Shown here: positions 26,398 to 35,125 of the stretch, piece after piece
Position numbering within the stretch: position 1 is the first letter of the stretch
Layout: each line of letters opens with the position of its first letter
Notes under the pieces: model-generated
Told to the model about the DNA's origin: nothing
The model's input: only the letters and a program-made list of their open reading frames with translations
Database searches by the model: none
Made by a program: the position numbers and the translations under genes
Assembly: GCA_036787895.1 (NCBI GenBank)
Contig: DAIQOK010000003.1
Location: 62,001 to 126,000, forward strand
DNA from: UBA7662 sp036787895
Lineage (GTDB): Bacteria; Bacteroidota; Bacteroidia; UBA7662
Reading direction: 5' to 3'
Length of the DNA: 64,000 bases

Positions 26398-27351
26398 TTA
26401 GAAAACGGCTTTAGCTATCTGTCGGGTTGCCTCACTCCGGCCCATGGTATAAAAGTGCAGCACCGGCGATCCTTTGTCTTTCAGCTCTTTACATTGATTA
26501 ATGGCCCATTCAATGCCTATTTCTTTTACTTGCCTGTCGTCTTTGGCTTTTTCTACGGCTTCGGTTAAGGCTTCCGGAATATCGATATGAAATACTTTTG
26601 GCAAAACGGTCAGTTGTTTTTTGGTAGCAATGGGCTTGATACCCGGAATGATTGGAACATGTATACCGGCTTTACGACATTTCTCTACAAAACTGAAATA
26701 AGCTTCATTGTCAAAGAACATCTGGGTAGTAATAAATTCTGCTCCGGCATCTACTTTTTTCTTGAGCCATTGTAAATCCGATTTCATATTCGGTGCATCC
26801 TGGTGTTTTTCAGGATAACCGGCAATGCCTATGCAAAAGTCGGTATGCACGGGGTTTACCAGGTCCTCATCTTCATAATGACCTGCATTCATACGCTTAA
26901 CCTGATGTAACAACTCCAGGGCATTCGCATTCCCTTCAGGTTCAGGGCTAAATACGGTTTCGTGTTTCAGATTATCGCCACGAAGCACAAGTACATTGTC
27001 GATACCCAGAAAGTGTAAATCGATTAGTGCATTTTCGGTCTCTTCCCGGTTAAATCCGCCACAAATGAGGTGAGGCACAGCATCGACCTTAAACTTATTC
27101 ATGATTGCAGCACAAATAGCCACTGTTCCCGGGCGTTTACGGGTGGTAATGCGCCTGAATGTACCATCCTGCAAAGGTTTCATAATATATTCTTCCCGGT
27201 GGTAAGTAACATCTATGAAAGGCGGGTTAAACTCCATGAGGGGTTCAATGCCGGCATAAATCTGCTTAATATCCTGACCCTTAAGCGGTGGAAGTATCTC
27301 AAAAGAGAAAAGGGTGTTTTTGGCGGATTGTATGTGATCGGTAATCTTCAT
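26398..27351 (-). CDS. metF: Methylenetetrahydrofolate reductase
   Basis: A 317-residue flavoprotein that reduces 5,10-methylene-THF to 5-methyl-THF, the methyl donor for MetH. MetF features: N-terminal FSFEILPPLKG with the catalytic Glu, FIDVTYH, NVLVLRGDN (FAD contacts), IGIAGYPEKHQ, and GAEFITTQMFFDNE. Length is typical for bacterial MetF. It begins one base after metH ends, so it is translated from the same SAM-riboswitch-controlled transcript. Confidence 0.95.
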   Translation of the reverse strand: MKITDHIQSAKNTLFSFEILPPLKGQDIKQIYAGIEPLMEFNPPFIDVTYHREEYIMKPLQDGTFRRITTRKRPGTVAICAAIMNKFKVDAVPHLICGGFNREETENALIDLHFLGIDNVLVLRGDNLKHETVFSPEPEGNANALELLHQVKRMNAGHYEDEDLVNPVHTDFCIGIAGYPEKHQDAPNMKSDLQWLKKKVDAGAEFITTQMFFDNEAYFSFVEKCRKAGIHVPIIPGIKPIATKKQLTVLPKVFHIDIPEALTEAVEKAKDDRQVKEIGIEWAINQCKELKDKGSPVLHFYTMGRSEATRQIAKAVF

Positions 27352-27352
27352 T

Positions 27353-30300
27353 TTAATAATTTAAAATAGGTGAAAGCCACTTTTCAGCTTCTTCAACACT
27401 AATTTCTCTGCGAACCGCATAATCTTCCACCTGGTCCTTATCAATTTTGCCTACCCCAAAATATTTGGCTTGCGGATGCGACAAATAATAACCACTTACA
27501 GCTGCAGCCGGCCACATGGCGTAATGCTCGGTGAGATGTAGTCCAATCCGGTTTTCAACATCAAGCACTTGCCAGATGGTGCCTTTATCCAAATGATCCG
27601 GACAGGCGGGATAGCCCGGAGCCGGTCGAATACCGCGGTATTTTTCATTAATCAAGTCGTCATTGCTGAGCTTCTCCTCCGGTTCGTAGGCCCAAAATTC
27701 CTTGCGCACCCTTTCGTGGAGATGTTCAGCAAAAGCTTCTGCTAGCCGGTCTGATAACGATTGTAGTAAAATGGCATTGTAATCATCGTGGGCTGCTTTC
27801 ATGGCATTAACCCTTTCTTCTGCGCCAAAAATTCCCACCGCAAACAACCCAATATGATCTTGCAAGCCCGTTTCTTTCGGGGCTACAAAATCAGCCAAAG
27901 CCAGATTGGGCAGATGATCAGCCTTTTTAGCTTGTTGACGGAGGGTGAGGAAACGGGCATCACCCCCTAGCCCTCTCCAATTTACCACTATATCATCCCC
28001 CACACTAGTCGCAGGGAACAAGCCGAAAACCGCGCGGGGATCCAGCCATTTTTCGCGTAAGATGGTTTTGAGCATGGTCTGGGCATCGGCAAACAATTTG
28101 GTGGCGGCTTCGCCTATTACTTCGTCGTGGAGCAGATTAGGATATTTGCCGTGTAGCTCCCACGACTGAAAAAACGGCGTCCAATCGATGTAATCGGCTA
28201 TCGTTTGGAGGGGATATTCTCGGAAGGTATGGATGCCGGGTTGAGCGGGAATAACCACATCTTCGGGTTGCCAGTCGATTTGAAAACGATTTTTACGAGC
28301 ATCTGTCAAGGAGAGCATGGCTTTTTCGCGACCACGACTCAAATAACCCTCCCGCAATTTATCGTATTCGGCTTTGGTCTGGGTAGCGAAGTTTTGACTT
28401 TGTTCGGGACTCAGCAAGCTGCTCACTACCGGCACTGAACGACTGGCATCCAATACATGAACCACGGTGCCCCCGAATACCGGTGCAATTTTTACAGCTG
28501 TATGCGCCCTCGAAGTCGTCGCACCACCTATCAAAAGTGGCTTTTTTATGCCCAAACGCTCCATCTCGCTGGCAACGAATACCATCTCATCTAAGGAAGG
28601 AGTAATCAATCCGGATAAGCCAATGACATCGACCTGGTGCTCCTCGGCAGCTGCCAGAATTTTATCGCAACTCACCATAACGCCAAGATCAACAACGTCG
28701 TAATTGTTGCACTGCAATACCACACCGACGATATTTTTACCAATATCGTGAACATCGCCTTTTACCGTTGCCATGAGGATTTTGCCTTTGGCTTGACGGT
28801 TTTGTTCGGGATTGGCCAGTTTTTCAGCTTCGAGATATGGCATGAGGTAGGCAACCGCCTTTTTCATTACCCGGGCACTTTTAACTACCTGCGGCAGGAA
28901 CATTTTGCCGGCTCCAAATAAATCACCGACTACATTCATACCGGCCATCAAAGGTCCCTCGATGACTTGAAGCGGTTTATCGAATTCATGACGTGCTTCT
29001 TCTACATCCACATCGATATACTCATCTATGCCTTTGACCAAGGCGTGGGTTAAACGGGCCTGAACAGGCGCTAATCGCCAACTTTCGTCGCGGGCTGCGG
29101 CTTCTTTACCTGGGCCTCCCTTGTACTGTTCGGCCAACTGAATCAACCGTTCGGTAGCATCAGGGCGGCGGTTGAAAAGCACGTCTTCCACATGTTCCAA
29201 CAGCACTTTATCCACTTCCTCATACACCTCAATCTGACCGGCATTGACAATACCCATGTCCATTCCAGCTTGAATGGCGTGGTATAAAAAGGCAGCATGC
29301 ATGGCTTCTCTCACCTTGTCGTTGCCGCGGAAGGAGAAAGAGATGTTGCTCACACCTCCACTGACTTTGGCTCCGGGCAAATTTTCCTTGATCCAGCGGG
29401 TGGCCCGTATGAAGTCGATCGCGTAATTATTATGTTCCTCGATACCGGTAGCGACGGTAAGTATATTGGGGTCGAAAATGATGTCTTCGGCAGGGAAACC
29501 AACTTCATTCACCAGAATATTGTAAGCACGTTGACAGATTTCAATGCGGCGTTCGAAACTGTCGGCTTGGCCTTGTTCATCGAAAGCCATAACGATAACT
29601 GCAGCGCCATACGCACGAACCTGTTGGGCATAATAGCGGAATCGTTCTTCGCCTTCTTTCATGGAAATGGAGTTGACAATTGCCTTGCCTTGTACACACT
29701 TCAGTCCGGCTTCGATTACACTCCATTTAGAAGAATCGATCATTACAGGTACACGGGCAATATCTGGTTCTGCTGCGATTAGGTTCAAAAATCGGGTCAT
29801 GGCAGCCTCTGAATCGAGCATTCCCTCGTCGAAATTAATGTCGATGACCTGTGCACCATTCTCCACCTGCTGACGAGCCACCTCAACGGCGGCATCAAAA
29901 TCACCTGATTTGATTAATCGGGCGAACATTTTTGACCCGGTTACATTGGTCCGTTCACCTACATTCACAAAGTTGCTTTGTTTGGTAATACTCACGGGTT
30001 CGAGTCCGCTGAGATGCAAAATAGGCTCCAATAGGGGCTTTTGGCGGGGTGGATGTAATGCTGCTTCTGCTGCTATTTCCCGGATGTGATCGGGTGAAGT
30101 ACCACAACAGCCTCCAATGATATTAACGAAACTGTTGTCGAGAAAATCCTTGACATGAGCTCGCATCATGGCAGGCGATTCGTCGTATTCGCCAAAGGCA
30201 TTCGGCAAACCCGCATTCGGATGGGCTGAGATGCTGTATTTACTGGCTTTGGCCAACGATTGGAGGTGCGGACGCATTTGTTTGGCACCCAAAGCGCAAT

Positions 30301-31030
30301 TCAGTCCTATACTCAACAGCGGCAAATGCGACATGGAATACAAAAAGGCCTCAACAGTTTGCCCGGATAAGGTTCGGCCGCTATTGTCGGTAATGGTACC
30401 GCTCACCATGATGGGCAAGGGCACTAACTTGTGATCGCGAAAATATTTGTCGATGGCATATAGTGCTGCCTTGGCATTCAATGTATCGAATATGGTTTCG
30501 ACCAGCAATACATCCACCCCGCCGTCAACCAGGCCTTTTATCTGCTCATAATAGGCCTCCACCAACTCATCGAAGCTGATGCTGCGAAAGCCGGGGTTGT
30601 TGACATCCGGACTGATACTCGCTGTTTTATTGGTTGGTCCGACGGCACCGGCCACAAAACGTGGTTTGGCCGGATTGGCAGCGGTAAATTCATCCGCAAT
30701 TTTTCTTGCCAGTTGGGCAGAAGCCAGGTTTAGCTCATAACTCACTGCCTCCATGCCATAATCGGCCATAGAAACACGCTGAGCGTTAAACGTATTGGTT
30801 TCAGCGATATCAGCACCGGCTTCAAAATAAGCACGATGAATATTTTCGATGATTTGTGGCTGGGTAATCGACAGCAACTCATTGTTTCCTTTGAGGTCGG
30901 AAGGCCAGTCCTTAAAACGCTCACCGCGATAATCCGCTTCGGTGAGTTTATAGTTTTGTATCTGCGTACCCATAGCGCCGTCGAGCACGAGTATGCGTTT
31001 TTTGAGTTCCTCTTGAATTTTGTATTGCAT
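27353..31030 (-). CDS. metH: Cobalamin-dependent methionine synthase
   Basis: 1225 residues from the ATG at 31030. Domains: homocysteine domain with zinc ligands C245 and C308/C309 (GGCCGTSPDH); pterin domain (about 335-620, NVGERTNVTGS); cobalamin cap and binding domain with the B12-ligating H761 in DVHDIGKN; SAM-binding activation domain (about 900 to the end). The modules look complete, full-length MetH. A TTG four codons upstream lies within the riboswitch terminator, so the ATG directly after the T-run is preferred. It makes methionine from homocysteine and 5-methyl-THF supplied by MetF, next gene. Confidence 0.96.
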   Translation of the reverse strand: MQYKIQEELKKRILVLDGAMGTQIQNYKLTEADYRGERFKDWPSDLKGNNELLSITQPQIIENIHRAYFEAGADIAETNTFNAQRVSMADYGMEAVSYELNLASAQLARKIADEFTAANPAKPRFVAGAVGPTNKTASISPDVNNPGFRSISFDELVEAYYEQIKGLVDGGVDVLLVETIFDTLNAKAALYAIDKYFRDHKLVPLPIMVSGTITDNSGRTLSGQTVEAFLYSMSHLPLLSIGLNCALGAKQMRPHLQSLAKASKYSISAHPNAGLPNAFGEYDESPAMMRAHVKDFLDNSFVNIIGGCCGTSPDHIREIAAEAALHPPRQKPLLEPILHLSGLEPVSITKQSNFVNVGERTNVTGSKMFARLIKSGDFDAAVEVARQQVENGAQVIDINFDEGMLDSEAAMTRFLNLIAAEPDIARVPVMIDSSKWSVIEAGLKCVQGKAIVNSISMKEGEERFRYYAQQVRAYGAAVIVMAFDEQGQADSFERRIEICQRAYNILVNEVGFPAEDIIFDPNILTVATGIEEHNNYAIDFIRATRWIKENLPGAKVSGGVSNISFSFRGNDKVREAMHAAFLYHAIQAGMDMGIVNAGQIEVYEEVDKVLLEHVEDVLFNRRPDATERLIQLAEQYKGGPGKEAAARDESWRLAPVQARLTHALVKGIDEYIDVDVEEARHEFDKPLQVIEGPLMAGMNVVGDLFGAGKMFLPQVVKSARVMKKAVAYLMPYLEAEKLANPEQNRQAKGKILMATVKGDVHDIGKNIVGVVLQCNNYDVVDLGVMVSCDKILAAAEEHQVDVIGLSGLITPSLDEMVFVASEMERLGIKKPLLIGGATTSRAHTAVKIAPVFGGTVVHVLDASRSVPVVSSLLSPEQSQNFATQTKAEYDKLREGYLSRGREKAMLSLTDARKNRFQIDWQPEDVVIPAQPGIHTFREYPLQTIADYIDWTPFFQSWELHGKYPNLLHDEVIGEAATKLFADAQTMLKTILREKWLDPRAVFGLFPATSVGDDIVVNWRGLGGDARFLTLRQQAKKADHLPNLALADFVAPKETGLQDHIGLFAVGIFGAEERVNAMKAAHDDYNAILLQSLSDRLAEAFAEHLHERVRKEFWAYEPEEKLSNDDLINEKYRGIRPAPGYPACPDHLDKGTIWQVLDVENRIGLHLTEHYAMWPAAAVSGYYLSHPQAKYFGVGKIDKDQVEDYAVRREISVEEAEKWLSPILNY

Positions 31031-31057
31031 AAAAAAAGCCAAACATTTCGTTTAGCT
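31031..31057 (-). terminator. Riboswitch expression-platform terminator
   Basis: Minus-strand stem of 8 bp (31050-31057 with 31037-31044, one G-U pair), loop of 5, then seven T immediately before the metH ATG. It is the attenuator of the SAM-I riboswitch. Confidence 0.85.
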
Positions 31058-31122
31058 CATCCCCGAAGGTTCGGGTACCGACTTGCAAGTAGCACACAGC
31101 CCTTTTCAGCTGTTTCCTGCTT

Positions 31123-31249
31123 GCTCATCTCCTGCCCCAAGTATTTGTTAGTGGCAGCGGAATTGGCACCAGACCAACGCGAGGCAAGTGTCTCTCGTTG
31201 CGGTTGCCAGGACTTCAAAGGGCCGTTCCCTCCATCCTTCTGGATAAGC
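31123..31249 (-). ncRNA. SAM-I (S-box) riboswitch aptamer upstream of metH
   Basis: The minus strand carries S-box signatures in order: GCTTATC (P1 5'), AGAAGGATGGAGGGA, GGCCC, TTTGAAGTCCTGGCAACC, a long P3 arm, GGTGCCAATTCC, a P4 arm CTGCC/GGCAG, and GATGAGC (P1 3'), which pairs fully with the start. Established knowledge: S-boxes turn off methionine genes when SAM binds. The order promoter-aptamer-terminator-metH fits control by premature termination. The aptamer starts within a few bases of the inferred transcription start. Confidence 0.95.
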
Positions 31250-31254
31250 TGATG

Positions 31255-31286
31255 CAAAAATAGGGCAGATCTTTTGAATTCCCAAA
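31255..31286 (-). promoter_or_regulatory. Promoter of the metH-metF transcript
   Basis: On the minus strand TTTG (31283-31286), 20 bases, then TATTTTTG (31255-31262). Both match the Bacteroidota -33/-7 consensus exactly and with correct spacing. Transcription should start near 31250, at the 5' edge of the aptamer. Confidence 0.8.
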
Positions 31287-31494
31287 TAGCAATGGCATTA
31301 AAAACAAATCAACCTTCTTGCCTTCAATTTTGAAGGCGTATTTTAAGTGTGCTGGGTACTTTCAAGTGAAGTTACAATAAGCAGCCTGCCTAAACTTCTA
31401 GCATTGATTTATTTTAACAAGAATGATGTTATTGAATTTCATAATTCCAATATAAACTCTGGCCATCAAATGCCGCATTTTGGGAAAGAACGAT

Positions 31495-32223
31495 TTAGTG
31501 AGTATTGGAAGGGAATCTTTCTAAATCACTGCTTTTTAACTTCTTAATAAAATGTCCCATTAAGATGCCATATTCCTGACCATCATATGCTTCGGCCTCA
31601 CGAATACTCTTATAAATTTTTGACTTTCGTTTTAACCTTTTCTCGAATCTGTTGGAGAAGTTAAGAGCTAATTGCGCTGAAATATCCCAATCAATTGCAA
31701 TGGGTTCACACAAGGCCGGCTTTTCATGTATGTCAGTTATAAGTAAGAAGTCACCTCCCGGCTTGAGTATACGATAAATCTCCTTAAGGCTTGCCTCCAG
31801 ATCATCAACATGATCTAAAGAATTAAAAGAACTTACAACGTCAAAATAATCGTTTTCGAATGGAATGGCTTCCGCACCGGCAGCTACATAGGTCATGCGG
31901 TGTTTGCCTTTACTGAGCTTTAGGTAATCGTTAGCCAGTGGGTCTAAACCATAGGCCAAGGTTGATTTTGGCACCCATTCCAGACTCCCCCGAGGACCAC
32001 AGCCGATATCAATTATTTTTTTGCCTTCATAATATTGTTGGTTCAGCCCAAAACCATCTTCAAAAACCCACTGGTAGTGGTCATTCGAAAAGCGTCTGCC
32101 TTCCATTATCCATTTAAAACGCCAGTATTGATGTTCAAAAAAGTATTTCGCTCCCTTTTGTCCAAAAAGCAATGCTATAAGGTGGCCAATTTTATTGTAG
32201 AGAATCAGCTTTATGCCATTCAT
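31495..32223 (-). CDS. Class I SAM-dependent methyltransferase
   Basis: A 242-residue protein with the Methyltransf_11/25 layout. Motif I is KKIIDIGCGPRG (about 69-80), the acidic end of strand 2 is YGLDPLA, the post-II region is AEAIPFENDYFDVVSSFNSLDHV, and motif III is ILKPGGDFLLITD. The N-terminal 60 residues are basic and aromatic (EHQYWRFKWIMEGRRF), as in methyltransferases near surface-polysaccharide genes, but no such genes are adjacent. Substrate unknown. It is monocistronic. The 235 bases between it and the metH promoter show nothing further. Confidence 0.82.
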   Translation of the reverse strand: MNGIKLILYNKIGHLIALLFGQKGAKYFFEHQYWRFKWIMEGRRFSNDHYQWVFEDGFGLNQQYYEGKKIIDIGCGPRGSLEWVPKSTLAYGLDPLANDYLKLSKGKHRMTYVAAGAEAIPFENDYFDVVSSFNSLDHVDDLEASLKEIYRILKPGGDFLLITDIHEKPALCEPIAIDWDISAQLALNFSNRFEKRLKRKSKIYKSIREAEAYDGQEYGILMGHFIKKLKSSDLERFPSNTH

Positions 32224-32405
32224 TTCATCTATTCAGTTATTTTCAACGGCAATTATACCACTAAAAAGTAACTCAACATCTGTGAAAAATATATGGTTTT
32301 CCATTTTCGTTGTAATTTGAAAGACTATTTTAAACTTCATAGCCAAAACCTAAGCCAACAAATTATCCAAAAAATCCATAGTTTGTACCTTCATTCATTC
32401 ACCCC

Positions 32406-33134
32406 ATGAACCGACATCTCGACTCCTGGCACAGCCCGGCACTTAATAAGTCTATGCCCATCGTCACCTACGGGCATTATGGCTTTTCACTTTTACTTGT
32501 ACCCACTGCAGCAGCCGATTATTTGGAATACGAACGATTTCAGATGCTCGATTGCCTGAAAGAACAAATCGATGGCGGCAAAATGCGGGTATTTTCAATC
32601 GACAGTATCAACAATGAAAGCTGGCTCAACAACCAAATCCCGGCTGAATACAAGGCAGAGCGGCATGAGCAGTGGAACAACTACATCTACAACGAGGTTA
32701 TTCCCTACATTCATAAAGTGAGCTCAGCCGAAACCCCCATCATTTTAGCGGGAGCTTCTTTTGGTGCCTTGCACAGTATGAATCTTTTTCTGCGCCGTCC
32801 TGATTTAATTCAAGGGGTGATTGCCATGAGCGGCGTGTATAATTTGATGGAATACACCAAGGGTTTTTATAACGACAAAGTATATTTTAACAGTCCGGCA
32901 CACTACCTACCCAATCTGGAAGATCATAATATGCTGGAAATGATACGTGCCGGCAAAATAATACTGGCTACCGGAAGTGGTGCCTACGAAGACCCGAATG
33001 CCTCCCATGAATTCGGTGGTATTTTAAACAGTAAAAGTATACCGCATGAGCTAAGCATTTGGGGGCAAGAATGGAAACACGACTGGCCCACCTGGCGAAA
33101 AATATTGCCTTATTTTATTAATGAAAGGTTCTAG
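32406..33134 (+). CDS. Esterase (alpha/beta hydrolase, esterase-D/enterochelin-esterase-like)
   Basis: A 242-residue soluble alpha/beta hydrolase without signal peptide. The nucleophile Ser is in ILAGASFGALHSMN (GxSxG), an acidic residue is near the ATGSGAYED strand, and the terminal His is probably in GQEWKHDWPTWR, typical of putative-esterase-family proteins (esterase D, feruloyl/enterochelin esterase fold). The WKHDWPTWRKILP ending is a recurrent family signature. Substrate unknown. Followed by a bidirectional terminator. Confidence 0.8.
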   Translation: MNRHLDSWHSPALNKSMPIVTYGHYGFSLLLVPTAAADYLEYERFQMLDCLKEQIDGGKMRVFSIDSINNESWLNNQIPAEYKAERHEQWNNYIYNEVIPYIHKVSSAETPIILAGASFGALHSMNLFLRRPDLIQGVIAMSGVYNLMEYTKGFYNDKVYFNSPAHYLPNLEDHNMLEMIRAGKIILATGSGAYEDPNASHEFGGILNSKSIPHELSIWGQEWKHDWPTWRKILPYFINERF

Positions 33135-33140
33135 TAAATC

Positions 33141-33174
33141 AAAATGGGTAGCAGAATTGCTACCCATTTTTGTT
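33141..33174. terminator. Bidirectional terminator between convergent genes
   Basis: A perfect 13-bp stem (33141-33153 with 33158-33170) with loop GAAT, flanked by A and T runs. It serves the esterase gene (+) and the DUF3857 operon (-). Confidence 0.9.
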
Positions 33175-33184
33175 GTTACATTAA

Positions 33185-35125
33185 TTAACCTTTTTCAAAT
33201 ACCAATTTCACCTTTTGAAAATCGGCTGCAGCATTAATCACCGCTTTAAAGGCTTCAAATTCATCTACGGGCATAAAAATATCGGTATAATATTCGTCGA
33301 TTATAATTTTCAACTTGCCATTTTCGATGGTATAATCCGATTTAAATACGCTCAGTACCTGATCAGCCCGTTTGTGCACAACATCGAATTTAAGGGCATC
33401 GGCATTTCGAATGACATAACCTTTCGGAATATCCATCCGGATTTCACGTATATATTTGCGATTATAACTGTTTTCAACCGGATAAACCCGATCAAATTCC
33501 TGATAGAGCTCTGTTTGCCGACCAATTGACTGGCCAATATTAAAGAGGAGTTTATCACCTGCTACTTCAACGAGTTCATTGGTTACGACTTCTCCTTTTA
33601 AATGAAAGCGGTTATCCAAGCCAGCAGTCGTCATTTCCTTTACGTATGGCTCCATTTTTAGTCGCGCATCAGCAATATCCGACTTCAGAATATTCTCGCA
33701 AATTTCATCCGCTTGCTCCGGCTTCATCAATCCGAGATAAGGCACAAAATTGGCCATGCTCAATCCACCAATACCGTGGTCGATGACCAAAGTAGCCGCT
33801 TCTTTCTCCGTATCCAGTTTGATATCTACATATAAAACATCTGTATTTTGCTCAGCCGAAAAGGTTTCAATATATTTTATCTTACCTAAACCGGTAAGCA
33901 CATCACCCAATTTCACCTGACTGATAAACAAACCATTTGTTCCGGTAAAAAGTGCATTTACATAAGGATAGCGATAGCCATAATCATCCGGCGACATTAA
34001 TTTTTTGGTCTCGGGAAAATAAATGAGGTACTCATCCAATACCGACCAATGGTCAAAAGTAGGGTCAAATTTGATGGTATTTCTAGCGCTTGTAAATACC
34101 AATTCGTGTTCGATTTCCAAATTCAGAAAAAGTGCAGCAAACAAGCGGGTTACCCCTTTTGGACTGGCAGCTTTGTTTCGCACTACCTCCGTCAAATCGG
34201 TAAATGCACCTCTTTGCACAGCAATGTCATTTTTCACCTTAAGTTCCAGCCAACGAATTTGCCCTTCCTTATCGAGGCCAGAAGGCATTTTTAAATTTTT
34301 CAGGTATTTTTTAACTGCAGCTGTTTCTTGTTTGGTCATGGTATAATGGCCTTCAAAAATGCGTTGTGCAGCATCTGTCCAGGTAAATAAGCGCGACTGC
34401 CCTCTGGCGGTATTTTTGGCCAGTTTAAAATCTATACGTCCCCGATTCGGTTGGGAATACATGTATTTTTCGGCCCGGATTTTTGGAACATTATTCAGCG
34501 TCATTACAATAATATTTCGGTCATCGTAAGTCGTATCACTTCGTTCCAGGCTCAGGTTATAGGATTTACAATCATAGGTCAGGTTTTTGGGAGAAACCAG
34601 CTCAAAACGATATTTCTGCACCGGAGTATCAAACTGCACATACGACCGATCCCAATAAGTTGGTGATTCATTCACCTGATAGATATATTCTATTACATCA
34701 CCCTTTTTAACGCCGTCAATAGGGAAATTCAACATACGGCCATTTTCACCATCTACTTCTCTCAGATTTTCTTTCGTAAAATCGGTCACTTTGCCATTAC
34801 GATCGGTTGTTCTGGCTTTGATGGTGATTATTTTTTCATCCGGATTGTAATAAAACGAAATCGTATTAAATTGATTGATACCGGCATCTGTATTTACCAA
34901 AACGCGGCGGTGCAGGGTGCGTACCAAATCAAGATTGTTCTTTTTCTCCGGGTTATAAAAGTATTCGAGAAAGGTGTTGTTCTCTAAAATAATCGCGTTT
35001 TCGCTGGTATCACTCATAGGAGCGGCCTCTGGCTTTTTCCAGTCGTATTTTTTATAAAACGGTTCTTGTGCCTGGCTATTCAGTCCCAGAAGCAGCATTA
35101 AAATCACGAGGCTTAATTTATTCAT
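33185..35125 (-). CDS. DUF3857 protein with degenerate transglutaminase-like domain
   Basis: A 646-residue exported protein (signal peptide ending SQAQ). The N-terminal half is the DUF3857 beta-domain (FNTISFYYNPDEKIITIKART, GDVIEYIYQV). The middle is transglutaminase-like, but the FGDCKD motif of active relatives is here ASPKGVTR with no Cys, although the His strand (FDHWSVLDEYL) remains. It is therefore probably a non-catalytic member. The C-terminal part is a beta-rich DUF2569-like or unnamed domain. Overlaps the paralogous upstream gene by 4 bases. Confidence 0.78.
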   Translation of the reverse strand: MNKLSLVILMLLLGLNSQAQEPFYKKYDWKKPEAAPMSDTSENAIILENNTFLEYFYNPEKKNNLDLVRTLHRRVLVNTDAGINQFNTISFYYNPDEKIITIKARTTDRNGKVTDFTKENLREVDGENGRMLNFPIDGVKKGDVIEYIYQVNESPTYWDRSYVQFDTPVQKYRFELVSPKNLTYDCKSYNLSLERSDTTYDDRNIIVMTLNNVPKIRAEKYMYSQPNRGRIDFKLAKNTARGQSRLFTWTDAAQRIFEGHYTMTKQETAAVKKYLKNLKMPSGLDKEGQIRWLELKVKNDIAVQRGAFTDLTEVVRNKAASPKGVTRLFAALFLNLEIEHELVFTSARNTIKFDPTFDHWSVLDEYLIYFPETKKLMSPDDYGYRYPYVNALFTGTNGLFISQVKLGDVLTGLGKIKYIETFSAEQNTDVLYVDIKLDTEKEAATLVIDHGIGGLSMANFVPYLGLMKPEQADEICENILKSDIADARLKMEPYVKEMTTAGLDNRFHLKGEVVTNELVEVAGDKLLFNIGQSIGRQTELYQEFDRVYPVENSYNRKYIREIRMDIPKGYVIRNADALKFDVVHKRADQVLSVFKSDYTIENGKLKIIIDEYYTDIFMPVDEFEAFKAVINAAADFQKVKLVFEKG

